Source: Sordariomycetes sp. S80-01Y (Eukaryota > Ascomycota > Sordariomycetes). Taken from it: 64,000 nucleotides of DNA. The notes beneath the pieces are model-generated. The model was not told the origin of the DNA, ran no database searches, and saw only the letters and a program-made list of their open reading frames with translations. The DNA lies in assembly GCA_037042185.1 (NCBI GenBank), contig JAXQJY010000033.1, positions 992,001-1,056,000 of the forward strand. Direction: 5' to 3'. Below are positions 10,976-22,220 of this stretch, in pieces (the stretch's first letter is position 1; each line of letters starts with the position of its first letter). A program made the position numbers and the translations under genes.

Positions 10976-11885
10976 TCAACCGCTCTTCGCGCTCTCGAGA
11001 GCTTTCTTCACCTTGCCCTTTACCTCCTCATTGCTGGTCTCCTTAGCCAGAGTCTCCATTCTCTCCTGCCAGAATTTCCACCTCTCTGTACTGAAACCAC
11101 TCTCGCCGCCTTCGAAAAGCTTGCCGGGCTTCAAGGCCCTCTTGTCCGCATCATCCAGGTTCTGGGGCTTCCCGCTCTTCTTTTGCAAATACTTGCCTGC
11201 GTGGACAATCCACTCGGAAGCTACAGCTAGGTGTGCATCGCGAGCAGTGTCATTCTGCGGAGGCGTCTCTAGGGCCTCACGGAGCGCCCAGATGGCGAAG
11301 TTGTCCCAGGTCACAACTTCGGCGCCGAGGATGCGCGCGGCGAAGGCGTTGAGGCTGGTCCAGCCCTTGACGCCCGCGTTGTCTGAGTCTGAGTTGTCGA
11401 ACTTGGGTGTGTCTGCTGAAGGTGTTAGGTTCAATACTATGAGGCCTCGTGCAATAGTAAAGGGGTTTGGGTCACTCACAGTTCCAAGCCTCTCTCATGC
11501 ACGGTCCCAGCATCGACAGATCTCTCCAAACCCGAGTGTCCGTCCTCCACACCTTGACACTTCCGCGCTCCTTGACCCTGAGTCTGTCGATCGTGTCCAC
11601 CAAGAACTGCTGCTTATCGTCGTCATCCGCCGGGACGCGCTTTACAACCTCGAGGTAGAAGGTCCACAGGGTCCAGAAGAACTGCTCGGCCTTATCGTCG
11701 GAAGCATAACCTGAAGCGTAGAGCTCGTCGATCGTGCCGCCGACAGCCTCGGCTTCGAGGTGTCCCGGTCGCGGCTCATTGTTGAGATTGGTGTTGATGA
11801 TCAACGCCAGCTGTGATTCAATGGCCGAAGTAGACTCGGGCTGCTTCTGGCGCTCCAGGATGGACGTGACGTCAACAGGAGCCAT
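10976..11885 (-). CDS. DUF3632-like conserved fungal protein
   Basis: Predicted 281-residue protein from exons 11885-11480 and 11415-10976, with a 64-nt intron. It is all-helical in appearance: a Trp/Tyr-rich segment (EQFFWTLWTFYLEVVKRV), a WRDLSMLGPCMREAW stretch, then LNAFAARILG and FAIWALREALE. This pattern resembles the fungal DUF3632 family. No catalytic motif, signal peptide or membrane helix is visible. The ATG at 11885 is preferred over an in-frame ATG at 12137, because the upstream extension is low-complexity and lies in likely leader sequence. The function of the family is unknown to me, and the assignment is from memory of the motif pattern. Confidence 0.75.
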
Positions 11886-12236
11886 GACTGCTGCTAGCTT
11901 TTTGCAATTTGAAGAAGGGGAGAGGAAATGTCGAGAAGGGTTTCCGTAGAAGGGAGGCCGAGGCTGGAAACTCGAAGGTGAGGCGGCGAGATAAGGTAAC
12001 CTTCCGCAATTTAGAGGAGGGACGGGAAGGGGCCGGTAGTCGTAGTGGAGGGGCAAGATCGCCTGCAGCATGTGCGTCACTCGGCGGGACCCTGAATATT
12101 CGGCGCGGGGTCTTTGCGTGAACAGCGTCATGTCCAATCAGCTCAGCACATGTTGGACCTGGACTTCCACGGGGGGTGGCCCCCTTTTATACTCTTCAAG
12201 GCCTGTGATTAATCTATGGAGACTAAGGGGAAGTTT
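11886..12236. other. Short intergenic region
   Basis: Promoter side of the DUF3632-like gene and 3' side of the next gene. Nothing beyond short purine-rich runs was seen. Confidence 0.4.
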
Positions 12237-13203
12237 CTAGGCAATCGACATCTTCATTCCGCCGTTGGCGCAGATTACACTGCCCGTCGTCCACCCGCTC
12301 TCCTCCGAGCACAGCATGTCGATTGTCCCTGCGATCTCGTTTGTGAAGCCGGGTCGCCTGCCTCCCATGTTCTCCCTAACTATCCTGTCAAAACGCTCCG
12401 CATCAGCACCGGCTTGCTTCAGAACGTCCTCCTCGCCATTGTACTCTGCCAAGGGAGCAGCGTCGACGAAAGGCTGGTTGATCTTCCAGAAGGTCTCGCC
12501 GGCCTCGGCGTACATATCTCCCCAAGCAGGCCCAGGGTTTACGCAGTTGACGGTAGCCTTGGAGGCAAGCTCACGCGACCAAGTCCTTGTCATGGACTCG
12601 AGAGCAGCCTTGCTACCGGCGTAGACCGACTGCCCGTGATATCCAATGGATGAACTCACGGAACTGGTGCTGACAATCCTGCCGCTTCTATCGTTTGGCA
12701 GGTAAGGAGCGACAGCCTGCGTCAACAGCAACGGCGCCAGCACGTTGACGTCGTAGACCCTCTTGAACTCCTCGCCGGTGATCGGACCATGCTTAGGGTC
12801 GTTCATGAACTGGTTGCTCGACACGCCGGCGTTGTTGATGAGGATGTCGATCTTGAAGTTCGCTCCAGCGCCGTAGGAAGCGAAAAAGGCCTGGGCTGCC
12901 TCGACAATCTTGGCCGCTGCTTCAGTCGGAGAGGAGAGGTCCGCTTGTACGGACGCCGCCTGGATCTGGTAGGTGGAGGACAGGTCTTTGCAGAGCTGCT
13001 CGGTGGGGGATTGGGACGAGGCCGAGGTGTAGGCGAGTAGCAGATTGCAGCCCTTTGCGCCGAGTCGCTTTGCTACAGCCGCGCCGATGCCTTCGACTTG
13101 TTAGGAAAGATTTCTTTGAGGTGAGGGGCTTGCATAATGCCCACCTCGTGAGCCACCGGTCACAATACCGAGCTTGCCATCGTAGGGTCTCGCGCTGGCC
13201 ATG
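12237..13203 (-). CDS. Short-chain dehydrogenase/reductase
   Basis: Predicted 303-residue classical SDR oxidoreductase, exons 13203-13146 and 13090-12237. The cofactor loop TGGSRGIG is at 15-22 and is itself split by the 55-nt intron. NNAG is at 105-108 and the catalytic Tyr176/Lys180 sit in YAGSK, preceded by the Ser-rich strand IVSTSSVSSS. The C-terminal half has NCVNPGPAWGDMYAEAG, where classical SDRs keep PG after the catalytic helix. Absence of an acidic residue after the glycine loop would fit NADPH use, but I cannot settle this. Substrate unknown. The upstream region carries three CCGAGATCC boxes, which may control it. Confidence 0.9.
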
Positions 13204-13535
13204 GTGGTGCTACGATCAAGATACAAAGGCGGACTGGAAGTGAGAGGGTTGCAAAGGGAAGAGTCTGAAGAGGAGAGGATCCGATTTAAACGCCAGGCTT
13301 CTACAATATTTTAGTTGCAACCTCTGGCTTGGGGGGACAACGGTTGGAGCGCTTTTGAATTTGGCGGGGCACCACCTCCCTCAGCGGGGTAGATTTGGGC
13401 TTTTGGCGGGGCCGTCCTCCGGTGAAGCCCCCGAGATCCCCGGCCAGTGTCCGAGATCCGGAGCCGTGGTGCAGTCAGGGCCAGACCGAACATTCGAGGT
13501 TTGATTTTTCTATGCTCTGTGATTCTGGATCTCGG
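13204..13535. promoter_or_regulatory. SDR upstream region with three CCGAGATCC boxes
   Basis: CCGAGATCC occurs at 13431-13439 and 13451-13459, exactly 20 bp apart on the same face of the helix. It occurs again in reverse (GGATCTCGG) at 13527-13535, abutting the stop codon of the next gene. CCG/CGG cores are what Zn2Cys6 regulators bind. A role in controlling the dehydrogenase is inferred only. Confidence 0.4.
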
Positions 13536-14661
13536 CTAGACATTCACCTTGGCAAGGTTCGCGGGCTTGCCCCTGATGCCGACGCTGCACTTGAAGACCA
13601 TACCAGAGTACTTGACGGACTCAGGATACTTCTCTGGTTCATGCTCCTCCTCGCTCGTGATATAAATATCTTCCCCAGCAAATACCACAGCCTAGAGTGA
13701 CCCTGTGAGTAACATGTCTGAGGTTTTCAGGTCAATTTACTCACCGTCGGGCATCGGGTCGGCACTTTGACCTCTGCAGTAATCTCTCCTCGCGGCGAAA
13801 TCCTCTTCACCGACCAGGAGCCCCAGACGGCAACCCACAGGTTACCCTCCTCGTCTTGGGCGTGTCCGTCTGGCCCTGTGCCTTCCTCTTCGAACTTGTG
13901 GAAGACCTTCTTATTCGAGATGTCCCCAGTCTTGCTGTCGAAGTCGTAGGTGTAAATGGCACTATCCTGTGTGTCGGTGAAGTAAAAGGTCTTATCGTCC
14001 TTTGACCAGCTCTGCCCGTTGGGAATTGTGAGCCAACTCAGAATCCGATGAAGCTTGCCATCCGGCTCAAAGCGGAACTCGATAGCTGTGATAATTAGCA
14101 TAACGCGCATTTGAAGGAAGCTAAAAGATACCTTGCGCTGAGAACGGGATGACCTGAGGGTCACAAACGGCGCTGACCCAAAATCGTCCCTGGCTATCCA
14201 CAGCTCCGTCGTTCGCTCTCATCCTCTCTCCTTTTCCCTCCTTCTCCTCCGCATCGTTCCAGTATCTAGTTATGAGACGCATGTCACTGCTGCCCTTCTT
14301 GGCAATGCCGACGCCATACTTTCCACCGAAGAGGAAGCTATCTTGCTGACCTTCGATGTCGGCGGTGACACTGCGCCATTTTAGTCGGGGGGTGAGGGAA
14401 AAGCTTTGGGCAACGTACGATATCGACTGCTCGTATTTGAATTTGCGCGCAGAAGAGGGTCCTTTGGCGAGGTCGACGCGGTAGACATCGCTATTGACGA
14501 TGTCAACGAAGCGCAGGATGTTGGCATCGGCTTCGAGGTACGGCCCTTCTGAGAGGCCGCATTTGACGTCGAGCCAAGGCTTTCAAAGTTTTGTTAATCG
14601 AACATGGGCATATTTGGAGTAAAAGCCAGAAGCTTACCTTTTCCACAGTATATGTCTTCAT
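13536..14661 (-). CDS. SMP-30/gluconolactonase-like beta-propeller protein
   Basis: Predicted 306-residue metal-dependent lactonase-like protein from five exons: 14661-14638, 14579-14419, 14370-14132, 14085-13745 and 13691-13536. The frame closes exactly. The three metal ligands of the SMP-30 family are all present: Glu19 (GLSEGPYLE), Asn164 (TIPNGQSWS) and Asp214 (GPDGHAQDEEGN). Their spacing is almost that of human SMP-30 (Glu18, Asn154, Asp204). RANDGAVDSQGRFW supplies the second-blade signature. There is no signal peptide, so a cytosolic role in aldonolactone hydrolysis is likely; the true substrate is open. The first coding exon is only 24 nt. An in-frame upstream ATG at 14778 is less likely. 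Confidence 0.87.
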
Positions 14662-15264
14662 TTCGAATGCTAAGTATGCCGTTGGGGCTTGAAAAGGATG
14701 AGAGCGCACTGAGGAGTGAGTGGGATGAATCGGTGGAGTTGGCGAATCCGTAGACAAACGTTGGGGTGATATCATCACCTCATCGGCGATTACATGTATT
14801 AAGGCGTACGCGCAGTAGCCGCAACAGAGTCGGATTTTTTATTTTCATTTTCTAAAGAGAGAGAAAATCCCCCAGAAGAACAGTTGTAATGATGAAGGCA
14901 GGAACGTAATGTTGCTGAGCAGAGGATTTCTCGCGGGCGGCACGTCACCACTTGCGTTCCCCGTCCTAAGCTACGTTCTAATCATTGAATCGAGAGCTTC
15001 ACAGCAGTATCAGAAGTGAAGCTTAGCAATCAAAAAGATGATGCAGACTCTTCTTTGAAGGGCTTCTATAACTATGATGTTATTGGTATACAATGGGCAT
15101 ATTGAACCGGAAACCTCTTCTTCACCTTGCCGACCCGCTCCTCTATGGGATCTCACAATCACGGCCGAACTTGAAGGTCCACAATAGAGTGATGCCGAAA
15201 GTCGATATTCGAAGTTGCAGGTAGTGTTCCATCGGGTTTGCTGTAGACGTAACGCACATCCTTC
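14662..15264. other. Intergenic region
   Basis: Promoter of the SMP-30-like gene and 3' region of the mitochondrial small-protein gene. AT-rich around 14830-14870. No gene or repeat was recognised. Confidence 0.4.
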
Positions 15265-15675
15265 TCACTGTCCAGGGACATCCCCCTTCTTCTGAGAGCT
15301 CATCTTCTTACTCGCACCTCCTTTCCTCACTTCCTCACCCAACCCGCGGTCTCTGCTCGACTTCTCGTCTCCCCTAGGCTTGTTGAACTCTTGGTTGGAA
15401 GGGCTTGCCTCCAATGGGTTTCCGGGATCCGTCCCAGCTCCGGCGGTCGCTTGCTCCTCCTCAGGGCTCGTCTTCTTAGGATCAAACGCCGCCTCCGAGT
15501 TGGCTGCTACCTCCTCGTCGCTGCCAGACTTGGTGTACTCGTTCGCACGCGGCTTGAGCGATTCGCGGTCTTGGTCGTCCTTGTAAGGGAGTCGGAGGCG
15601 TTGAGAAGTGTGGTAAAGGCGTGCGACGGGGAGTGCGCGAGGAGCTGCTCGAGGCGCAAGTCTGAGAAACGCCAT
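15265..15675 (-). CDS. Small predicted mitochondrial protein, function unknown
   Basis: Predicted 136-residue protein. The first 25 residues (MAFLRLAPRAAPRALPVARL) are Arg/Ala/Leu-rich without acids, and are followed by YHTSQRL: a textbook mitochondrial presequence. The rest is strongly hydrophilic and disordered, rich in Asp, Glu, Lys and Pro (LPYKDDQDRESLKPRANEY, then PKKTSPEEEQATAG). Similar small presequence-bearing acidic proteins occur in other Pezizomycotina as far as I recall, without a known function. There are no metal or catalytic motifs. The coding call rests on the presequence, a clean single exon and biased composition. Confidence 0.7.
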   Translation of the reverse strand: MAFLRLAPRAAPRALPVARLYHTSQRLRLPYKDDQDRESLKPRANEYTKSGSDEEVAANSEAAFDPKKTSPEEEQATAGAGTDPGNPLEASPSNQEFNKPRGDEKSSRDRGLGEEVRKGGASKKMSSQKKGDVPGQ

Positions 15676-16170
15676 GATTGCTGAGATTGGAAAGATGTGA
15701 TTTCGGGATAGATGGCCCTAGAGCTTATTGTGAATGACAATTATCGGCGTCCGAAAAGAATTGGGTTAAAGGTTGAGGTCATCAAGCCTTGGATTTTGGT
15801 GATGGCCATATGTCTACGTTTGACGTCATAGAGCGCTCATACTGGCATCGCGATCAAGCCGTAGACTGAATGGCCGTGGACAATTTACTCCGCTTAAATT
15901 CCTCTGGCGGCGATAGATGTCGATGCAACTTGACATATTTGGGCTCGGTTGTTCTCATTAGCTTGTTCAAGACTAGAGACATCCAGAAATGCAACCAATC
16001 TGCCACGTGCGGCAGACACCGGTGTTCATGTTCACATTGGTGCGACAATCGGGCTCATGGATTCAGTCTGGAAGCGGTCTGTCTATTTATACTCTGCTAA
16101 GCAGTCAATCAGCCTCACGTAAGGGGTCAACTGAGTGATTCGCGACGACATGGCGTCTTGGATTACTGAG

Positions 16171-16188
16171 GATACTACTAGTAGTATC
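16171..16188. repeat. 18-bp perfect palindrome
   Basis: GATACTACTAGTAGTATC reads the same on both strands, centred on ACTAGT. It shares the ACTACT/AGTAGT arms with the palindrome upstream of Argonaute at 47445-47463. Confidence 0.85.
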
Positions 16189-16674
16189 ACATATCAAATT
16201 CAAAGACGAAGGGCCGAAGTGCGTCTCAAGCTCAACTACACAGCGGTACCGAAGTAATACCGGCTATCGGGATGGCAGGACTAATTCGGTTCTCTTCCTA
16301 GGTTCTCTAGCAGACCGACGACTCGTACGTTGCCTTTCACACTTGTGCAACGCTCAGTCTCTCACCCCAGAGACGTCCATCCGGGGCTCAATAGAAGCAC
16401 CGCGGCGACTTGCAATCTGCAGCAAGGGTTTCAAATCCTGTGGATAATGGAGATCCGCTCTTGAATTGGAGAGATTGTTTCAAATGATGCGTGGCACGCG
16501 CCACCAGAAAAATAAAGGGGTCCTCGGCTCACTTACCATAGCGAGCAATTGCGCCCCACCCTTTATATCGGGAATTGTTCAACATCTTGCAACTGAAGGC
16601 GACGATGTCTACAATGAGCAGGAACGTAGTATCATGACGTGTGTCAAGATATACAAGACGCGATATGTTTGATA

Positions 16675-16699
16675 AACACTGCAGTGCAGCTGCAGTGTT
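16675..16699. repeat. Inverted repeat, 10-bp arms
   Basis: AACACTGCAG (16675-16684) and CTGCAGTGTT (16690-16699) are perfect inverted copies around a 5-nt spacer TGCAG. It sits in the gene-poor region. Confidence 0.85.
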
Positions 16700-19232
16700 C
16701 CTGCATGTATAACATTGGCGCGTCGTATGATTGCGAAGACATCCTCAGCCCGTGAATGTCAAGGGCTAAGGTCGTGGGGGAGCACTTCCAGCTGTAGCTC
16801 CTTTAGAAGAACCTCGGTCACACAGAGCCAGGTAGTCATAGAGCGAGCCGAAACGACGTGGACGCAAAGGCGGTGGGGTTTCTTTGACTCTTCAGTTGCG
16901 TTTTCGTAAATAGGTACTTAAGAACTGGTAGCTTCTACGCACCTCAAGTACGGAGTGCTTGCGATCATCTAATACCGATCGGCTGGGTCAGCGAATAGTG
17001 GTAGCAGCCCACAGTCAACAAAGATTGCCGTCTCCGTTTTCCACAGTGGCGCTCCAGGTTCGGCACCGCAGAGCGCTAAACCAAGGAGAGCAACCCAGCG
17101 TTTACAAATAGAGAGATTCAGACAGTGTTGTAAGGGCGGAGCGAACTCCGATCGTCGGGGTCAACTGGCACCTCGAGCACTTGTCATTTCAATGAATTGG
17201 TCGTCCCTGGAGGATCATGCCGGACGTGCTGAACCTCCAAGCCAAGAGTCGCAGGCCTGGTAAGCACGGTAAGCATGTGCAACGCAGCTCATTAAAGCTG
17301 GCGCAACCAGCGCGCGCAAAATATCCAAGCGCAAATCCGTGAGGGCGCAAAATCGCGGCGGCGGCGAACAATGGAGGAGGTCCAAGAGATTGAGCGGTCC
17401 CCTGTTCGTAATGGCGACCCCTGCATCTCCGACGAGGGCCATTATTGGTTCCGGAATGGACCCTCCTTGAACCGCGTGACCGTCGTGGAAAGTTGCCGGA
17501 TCACCGTTTCCAGTGCCAGTGAGGGCAACGGTTGGCTGCCTCGGGGTTTGCTAGCTTAGCTTGTGGCTTGCGAGGCTTTGCCACCACACGTGGTAACTGA
17601 AGGTTTCGTGCAGCCGCTGGAAGGGGTCAAAAAGGTCGACATCATTGCGACTCATGAGGTGGTCATCTTGAAGCATTGCCGACTAGTAGGCAGACTTCAG
17701 GAGGCCCTGGGACTTCGAACTGACTCGCTGGCGCTGCCTATCTCTCAGCGCACAGCAGCTCGCGGCATTGCAAAGTTTGAGCGCAGCTTGCTTGACGAAT
17801 CAAGGTGTCATTTCGATGAAGACAAGAGGTTTCTGTAGCCAACCTGTGCGGACAGGATGAGCATGTGGTCTGTTGGTTGTCCGTTGGATTTGCGTGGCGG
17901 CGGCGTTGTGAATTTGCACTGCTGCTACTTGTTTCAAGCTGGTAGTCCTCCTTTCTGCGGTGGAAGATCGTGGGAGACCCTGAATCCTCGCGCTCAAGCT
18001 GCGGCGTGTTTGCCCTGCAGTAGCTGCACGAAAGTCTAGAAGCGGTTCCGGTCGTGTCTATCGGAAGGCAAAGGGCATCGGGATGGCAGCTGTCTGTAGC
18101 CACCCTACGCACGCCAACCCGCCGCAGGTCGGCAGCACGGCGCACGGCGCACTGCACGTGAAGCGTCGCCATGTCTTGCCGGACGACTGGCGCGCGAGTG
18201 GTCCCGGCAGAGGTTGAAACTGAAGATGCGAGAGTTGAGGTCGGTGAGCCACTGCAAGACCCTGACCCCGTGGTCCGAGCCAAAATCAAAGTAGATTTTC
18301 AATGCGGCACACTCACCCTCACCGAGGTCTGTTCTCCGTCATGACGGCTGTGCTCACGGGCATCTCCGGCGAGGTTTTAGCTTCCGCGATGCTGGAGTGC
18401 TCGGTACACTACTCGTAGGCAGCCCAGCGGGGAGAGTATTGCCTTAGTCGCTTTTCAGGAGTTCATGTGGGCGTGGAGACGAGGAATACGCCACTGAAGC
18501 AGGCGCAAATGGCAGCGTTCCAGCGTTCCTTCCCTCTGGCCTCCGCCCGTGGCACCTGCACTCCACCGCTCCTGCCCTGTCAGTTCCAGCATGCAGTGAG
18601 TGTCCATCCTGTCCACGTTTAACCCCCCCGTTTCCCCATCTCTCGTCAATCCATCCGTCCTGTCGTCTTTCTTTTCATTCTCGGCCCTTGCTCTCCTTCT
18701 CTGGGCAAACTCCTCTCGATTGACGGTTCTTAGATCCTTCAATTGCCCACAATCATTCCTCTTCCGCCTTTCAGCGAGCCATCACTAGCAGCACCCACCC
18801 GCCGCTACCCTCCAACAATTGGCGGCAGACCCTCCGACGACTCTTATCTATACCGCCACCACCAACGAAAGGGCCGTCACGCCAAACTGTGGTAGCTTCT
18901 CGCTCAGAACTCCGGCCAATTGTCTTGCTACGAGCGTTTGACGCTTTCCGAAGACGAGGGGGAAGCAAGGCCGCGATAAAGCGACGTCGACTCAGCCAAC
19001 AGCCCGACACAACCTGCGTCCACAGCCTCTGGGGAGACAAAGAAAGACGACCGAGCACCACCCCAGGCTGTAGCCTAGAACAACGACTACTTTCCTCAGT
19101 GCATTCTCAGGCTCAGGCTACGGTTTCCGATTAGACAATACCGTCCTTTGCCCCCGTCATGGTGCTCTGATCTCCTAAACCTCTCTTCACGATCTTAGCT
19201 TCGTCCCCCGCCCCTTCTCTACAACTGCCATC

Positions 19233-21172
19233 ATGGGTAACGGTCAAGGGAAGCCCGTTGACTTCAACGGCGATGGTACGTGTTCACACCATGGCTACAT
19301 GCAGAAGACCTCCAATAGGGACGTGATGTTGGGACCGGATATCGGTTATGCCTTTCGTTTCCACGTGCTGGGTGCATGGCATTTGACCCCCTCCCCCCGC
19401 ACCACTTCCCTTGGCTTGGAGAGCACCACCAGAGCATTGGCACTGCAAACGATCTAAATGGGACAACATGCTAACATCAGCTTAGTGAACCTCAATCACT
19501 TCCGCTTGTTGCGAGTGGTCGGCAGAGGCGCCTTCGGGAAAGTGCGCATCGTTGAGCGCAAGGACACAGGCTTGTCCTTTGCGCTCAAGTACATTCGCAA
19601 AGATGAGGGTAAGGTTATTATGATAATCTGAGGGACTACGGGGCTAACGATTTCGCAGTTGTCCGCTCTGAGAGTGTACGCAACATTATCCGCGAACGTC
19701 GAATGCTCGAGCATGTTAACCATCCATTTATCTGCAACCTGCGTTACAGCTTCCAGGATATCGAATACATGTATTTGGTGGTTGATTTGATGAGCGGTGG
19801 CGATTTGCGATTCCACATTTCGAGAAAGACATTTACCGAAGAGGCGGTTCGGTTTTGGGTAGCCGAACTGGGTTGCGCGTTGCGTTACGTGCATAGCCAG
19901 AACATCATTCACCGAGATGTCAAGCCTGACAATGTTCTACTCGACGCCGACGGACACGTCCACTTGACAGACTTTGTAAGTGGCGCCCCAAGATCTGACA
20001 AATGCGGTTACTAACATGGGCCAGAATGTTGCATCAGACATCGTGCCTGGAAAGGTCCTGTCAAGCAAATCAGGGACCCTTGCTTATCTTGCACCCGAAG
20101 TTTACGCTGGAAAGGGATACGACGTGCGTGCAGATTGGTGGTCGTTAGGCGTGTTGTTCTACGAATGCATCTACAACAAGCGTCCGTTCGAGGGCAACTC
20201 CGAGAACTCGCTCAGCCAAACCGTGCAAGCCGCCAGCCCCAAATTTCCCATCACACAACCTCCTGTCTCCTTGAGCTGCTTATACGCCATTGGCTCTGCT
20301 CTGGAGCCTAATCCCGCGAAGCGTATGGGCGCTACTTGGGAGAGTTTCATATACCATGATTTCTTCAAGCTTTTTGACTTCGAGATGCTCGAACGCAAGC
20401 AGATCGAGCCGGTCTTCGTTCCGTCATCTGATAAGACCAACTTCGACGCCACTTATGACCTTGAGGAGCTGCTCCTAGAAGAGGCCCCATTAGAAGCGCG
20501 AGCGAGGCGTCAGAAGCCGCGGGAGAAGCTTAAGGACGATGCCACAGAAAAGGAGGTGCGCGAAGACAACCTATATCGCACGATCGAGAACGAGTTCCGC
20601 CCGTTTGACTACACTCTTGCCGCCTACAAGAAGTACGTATCACTGTCTCAAGGCACTTGATCCAGTTCACTGACAGATCCAGAATTACCGAAGGCGAGAA
20701 TCTCACTGAGGAGCCCCAGCACGATCCAACACCTAGCGAGGCCGGGTCACATGCGATCACAACAGACGAAGCTACCCCAGCACAGTCTCGCACTGCTTCA
20801 CAAGACGTTCCGTCTCCCGTCGAGCAAAGATCGGGGGTTGACGGCCGCCCAGTCCGACCTCAGCGAACTGCGCCTCCGCTACCTACGGCGTACCAGACTG
20901 ACTACAACCGCAAGTCACGGTCATCGACCAACCGTGTTATCAGCCCCTCTGGTGGTGTTCAAATGACACTTGATGGGAGTGGTAGTTGGTCAGAGCTCGC
21001 TCGTCAGGATGCGACGTTGCCTGCAGACGCTAGCGCAGCGGGCGATGGAAAGGGCGAGGGGTCAGGAGGCATGTTTGGTTTCCTAAAGAGCAAGAAGGGA
21101 CGTAATCACAGCCCTCGCCCCAAGGAGCGAGGTGTTCTCGGCAAGGAGGGCGCTCGGGTTGTTATCGGTTAA
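19233..21172 (+). CDS. YANK/STK32-type serine/threonine kinase
   Basis: Predicted 528-residue AGC-related kinase from exons 19233-19275, 19486-19608, 19659-19975, 20025-20632 and 20677-21172. The N-terminus MGNGQGKP fits N-myristoylation at Gly2, as in vertebrate YANK kinases. The glycine loop GRGAFGKV is at 27-34, the catalytic Lys at 49 (FALKYIRK), HRD at 140-142 (IIHRDVKPDN) and APE at 184-186. The magnesium loop is DFN (160-162) instead of DFG, with intron 3 falling exactly between DF and N; TDFN is a known YANK hallmark. After the kinase fold come basic and Pro/Ser-rich tails. It is likely membrane-attached; its pathway is unknown. Confidence 0.9.
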
Positions 21173-22220
21173 TGGAAGAAGACCGTTGATTCGGGTTTTG
21201 GATCGATACCCTTGATGGAGGAGTTATGACGACACGCAATTTTCTCAGTTCTGAACGCCGGCCTGCGCACGGATATATACCGGCCAGAGAGGCTTCTCAC
21301 GTCACGACGATAGACGGATACACTGGCCTCACTGCGCGGGCGGCAGACCAGCAAGGGATCTCACTCTCTGTCATTGCTCGATTATGCCGGAAGCATTAAA
21401 GCACATGTATTTGCATACCATCTCCGACATGCACCCCCTTGCGGAGATGACCTGTTCACGACTGGGTGGTGTTATTTGTTAGAACGAACGAGGACCGAGC
21501 TTGGGAGAAGGTGCCTCATGCGCGCAGCAGTATGGCCCATGCTGCCTGGAGTTTGTGTTCAGCTATGTTTTTCATCACTTGCTACCCCTAGGGTTATATA
21601 CACCGGTAGTCAGGACAAATACCCATCTCAAGTAAATCAGCTTGCAATCAGTTGTCCTTTTCCACCTTGGCTTTTCGTTGGCGTGCCCATTGTAAAGAGG
21701 CCTGCAGGACGCTACGGTCCTTGCAAGAAACGTAAGCAGTCACTTCCTCGTATTTTCGCGTAATGGAATCACTGAAGTGGGCTGAAGGATGCTGGTGCGT
21801 ATTCCGTAACTCGAGGACGGCCTTCTGTAAAGCATCTTTTCACCAGGTTGGCTCAGCAGGCTTGCATGCAATCACGGATGGGTAATATCATCTCATTCGT
21901 GTCATGGCTCAACAATAGCGCAGGAATCAAAACCTGTCCAAGGTGCACAGGAAAAGCAAACTCGAAACCAACCCAAAAATCTCGGCCCTACTCTCTTCAG
22001 CAGATAAGAGGGGAAATGCCATATCCCACCGATTTCAATGCGCTCGTTCACAACGCCATATCCCCCTTCCTTTGGTACTTGTCTTCCTTCTTGGTCCTAT
22101 CAATATATGCTGAGGTCATAGAAGTACATTGCCAGTACATTAACCCCAAGCGCCCTATACGCGTCCAGTCGTAAATGCAAGTGATCGAACGCCCTGATTC
22201 TCTACAAAAGCGCGAGGATT
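21173..22220. other. Convergent intergenic region, kinase / Yap1
   Basis: Both genes end here. The minus-strand gene probably has a long 3' untranslated region. No further gene, repeat or RNA was recognised. Confidence 0.45.

Larger units (their letters stand above)
15676..19232. other. 3.5-kb gene-poor region with perfect palindromes
   Basis: No domain-bearing ORF on either strand; the longest frame (183 codons, 17738-18289, minus) is low-complexity Ser/Thr/Arg and looks random. It holds an 18-bp perfect palindrome at 16171-16188, a 25-bp inverted repeat at 16675-16699 and a copy of GTACGGAGT at 16948. From about 18580 to the kinase start it is CT-rich, as expected for a promoter and leader. 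It could hide a lineage-specific or non-coding gene. Confidence 0.5.

Noticed and set aside
16376-16451. tRNA-like stretch with a B-box-like GGGTTTCAAATCCTG and an anticodon-loop-like CTTGCAA
   Set aside because: The T-arm and anticodon stems do not pair properly by hand (only about 3 bp in the T stem). It may be a tRNA relic, but it cannot be called a gene.
17738-18289. 183-codon minus-strand open frame
   Set aside because: Ser/Thr/Arg low-complexity with no motif, no start context and no exon-like neighbours; likely chance in GC-rich DNA.
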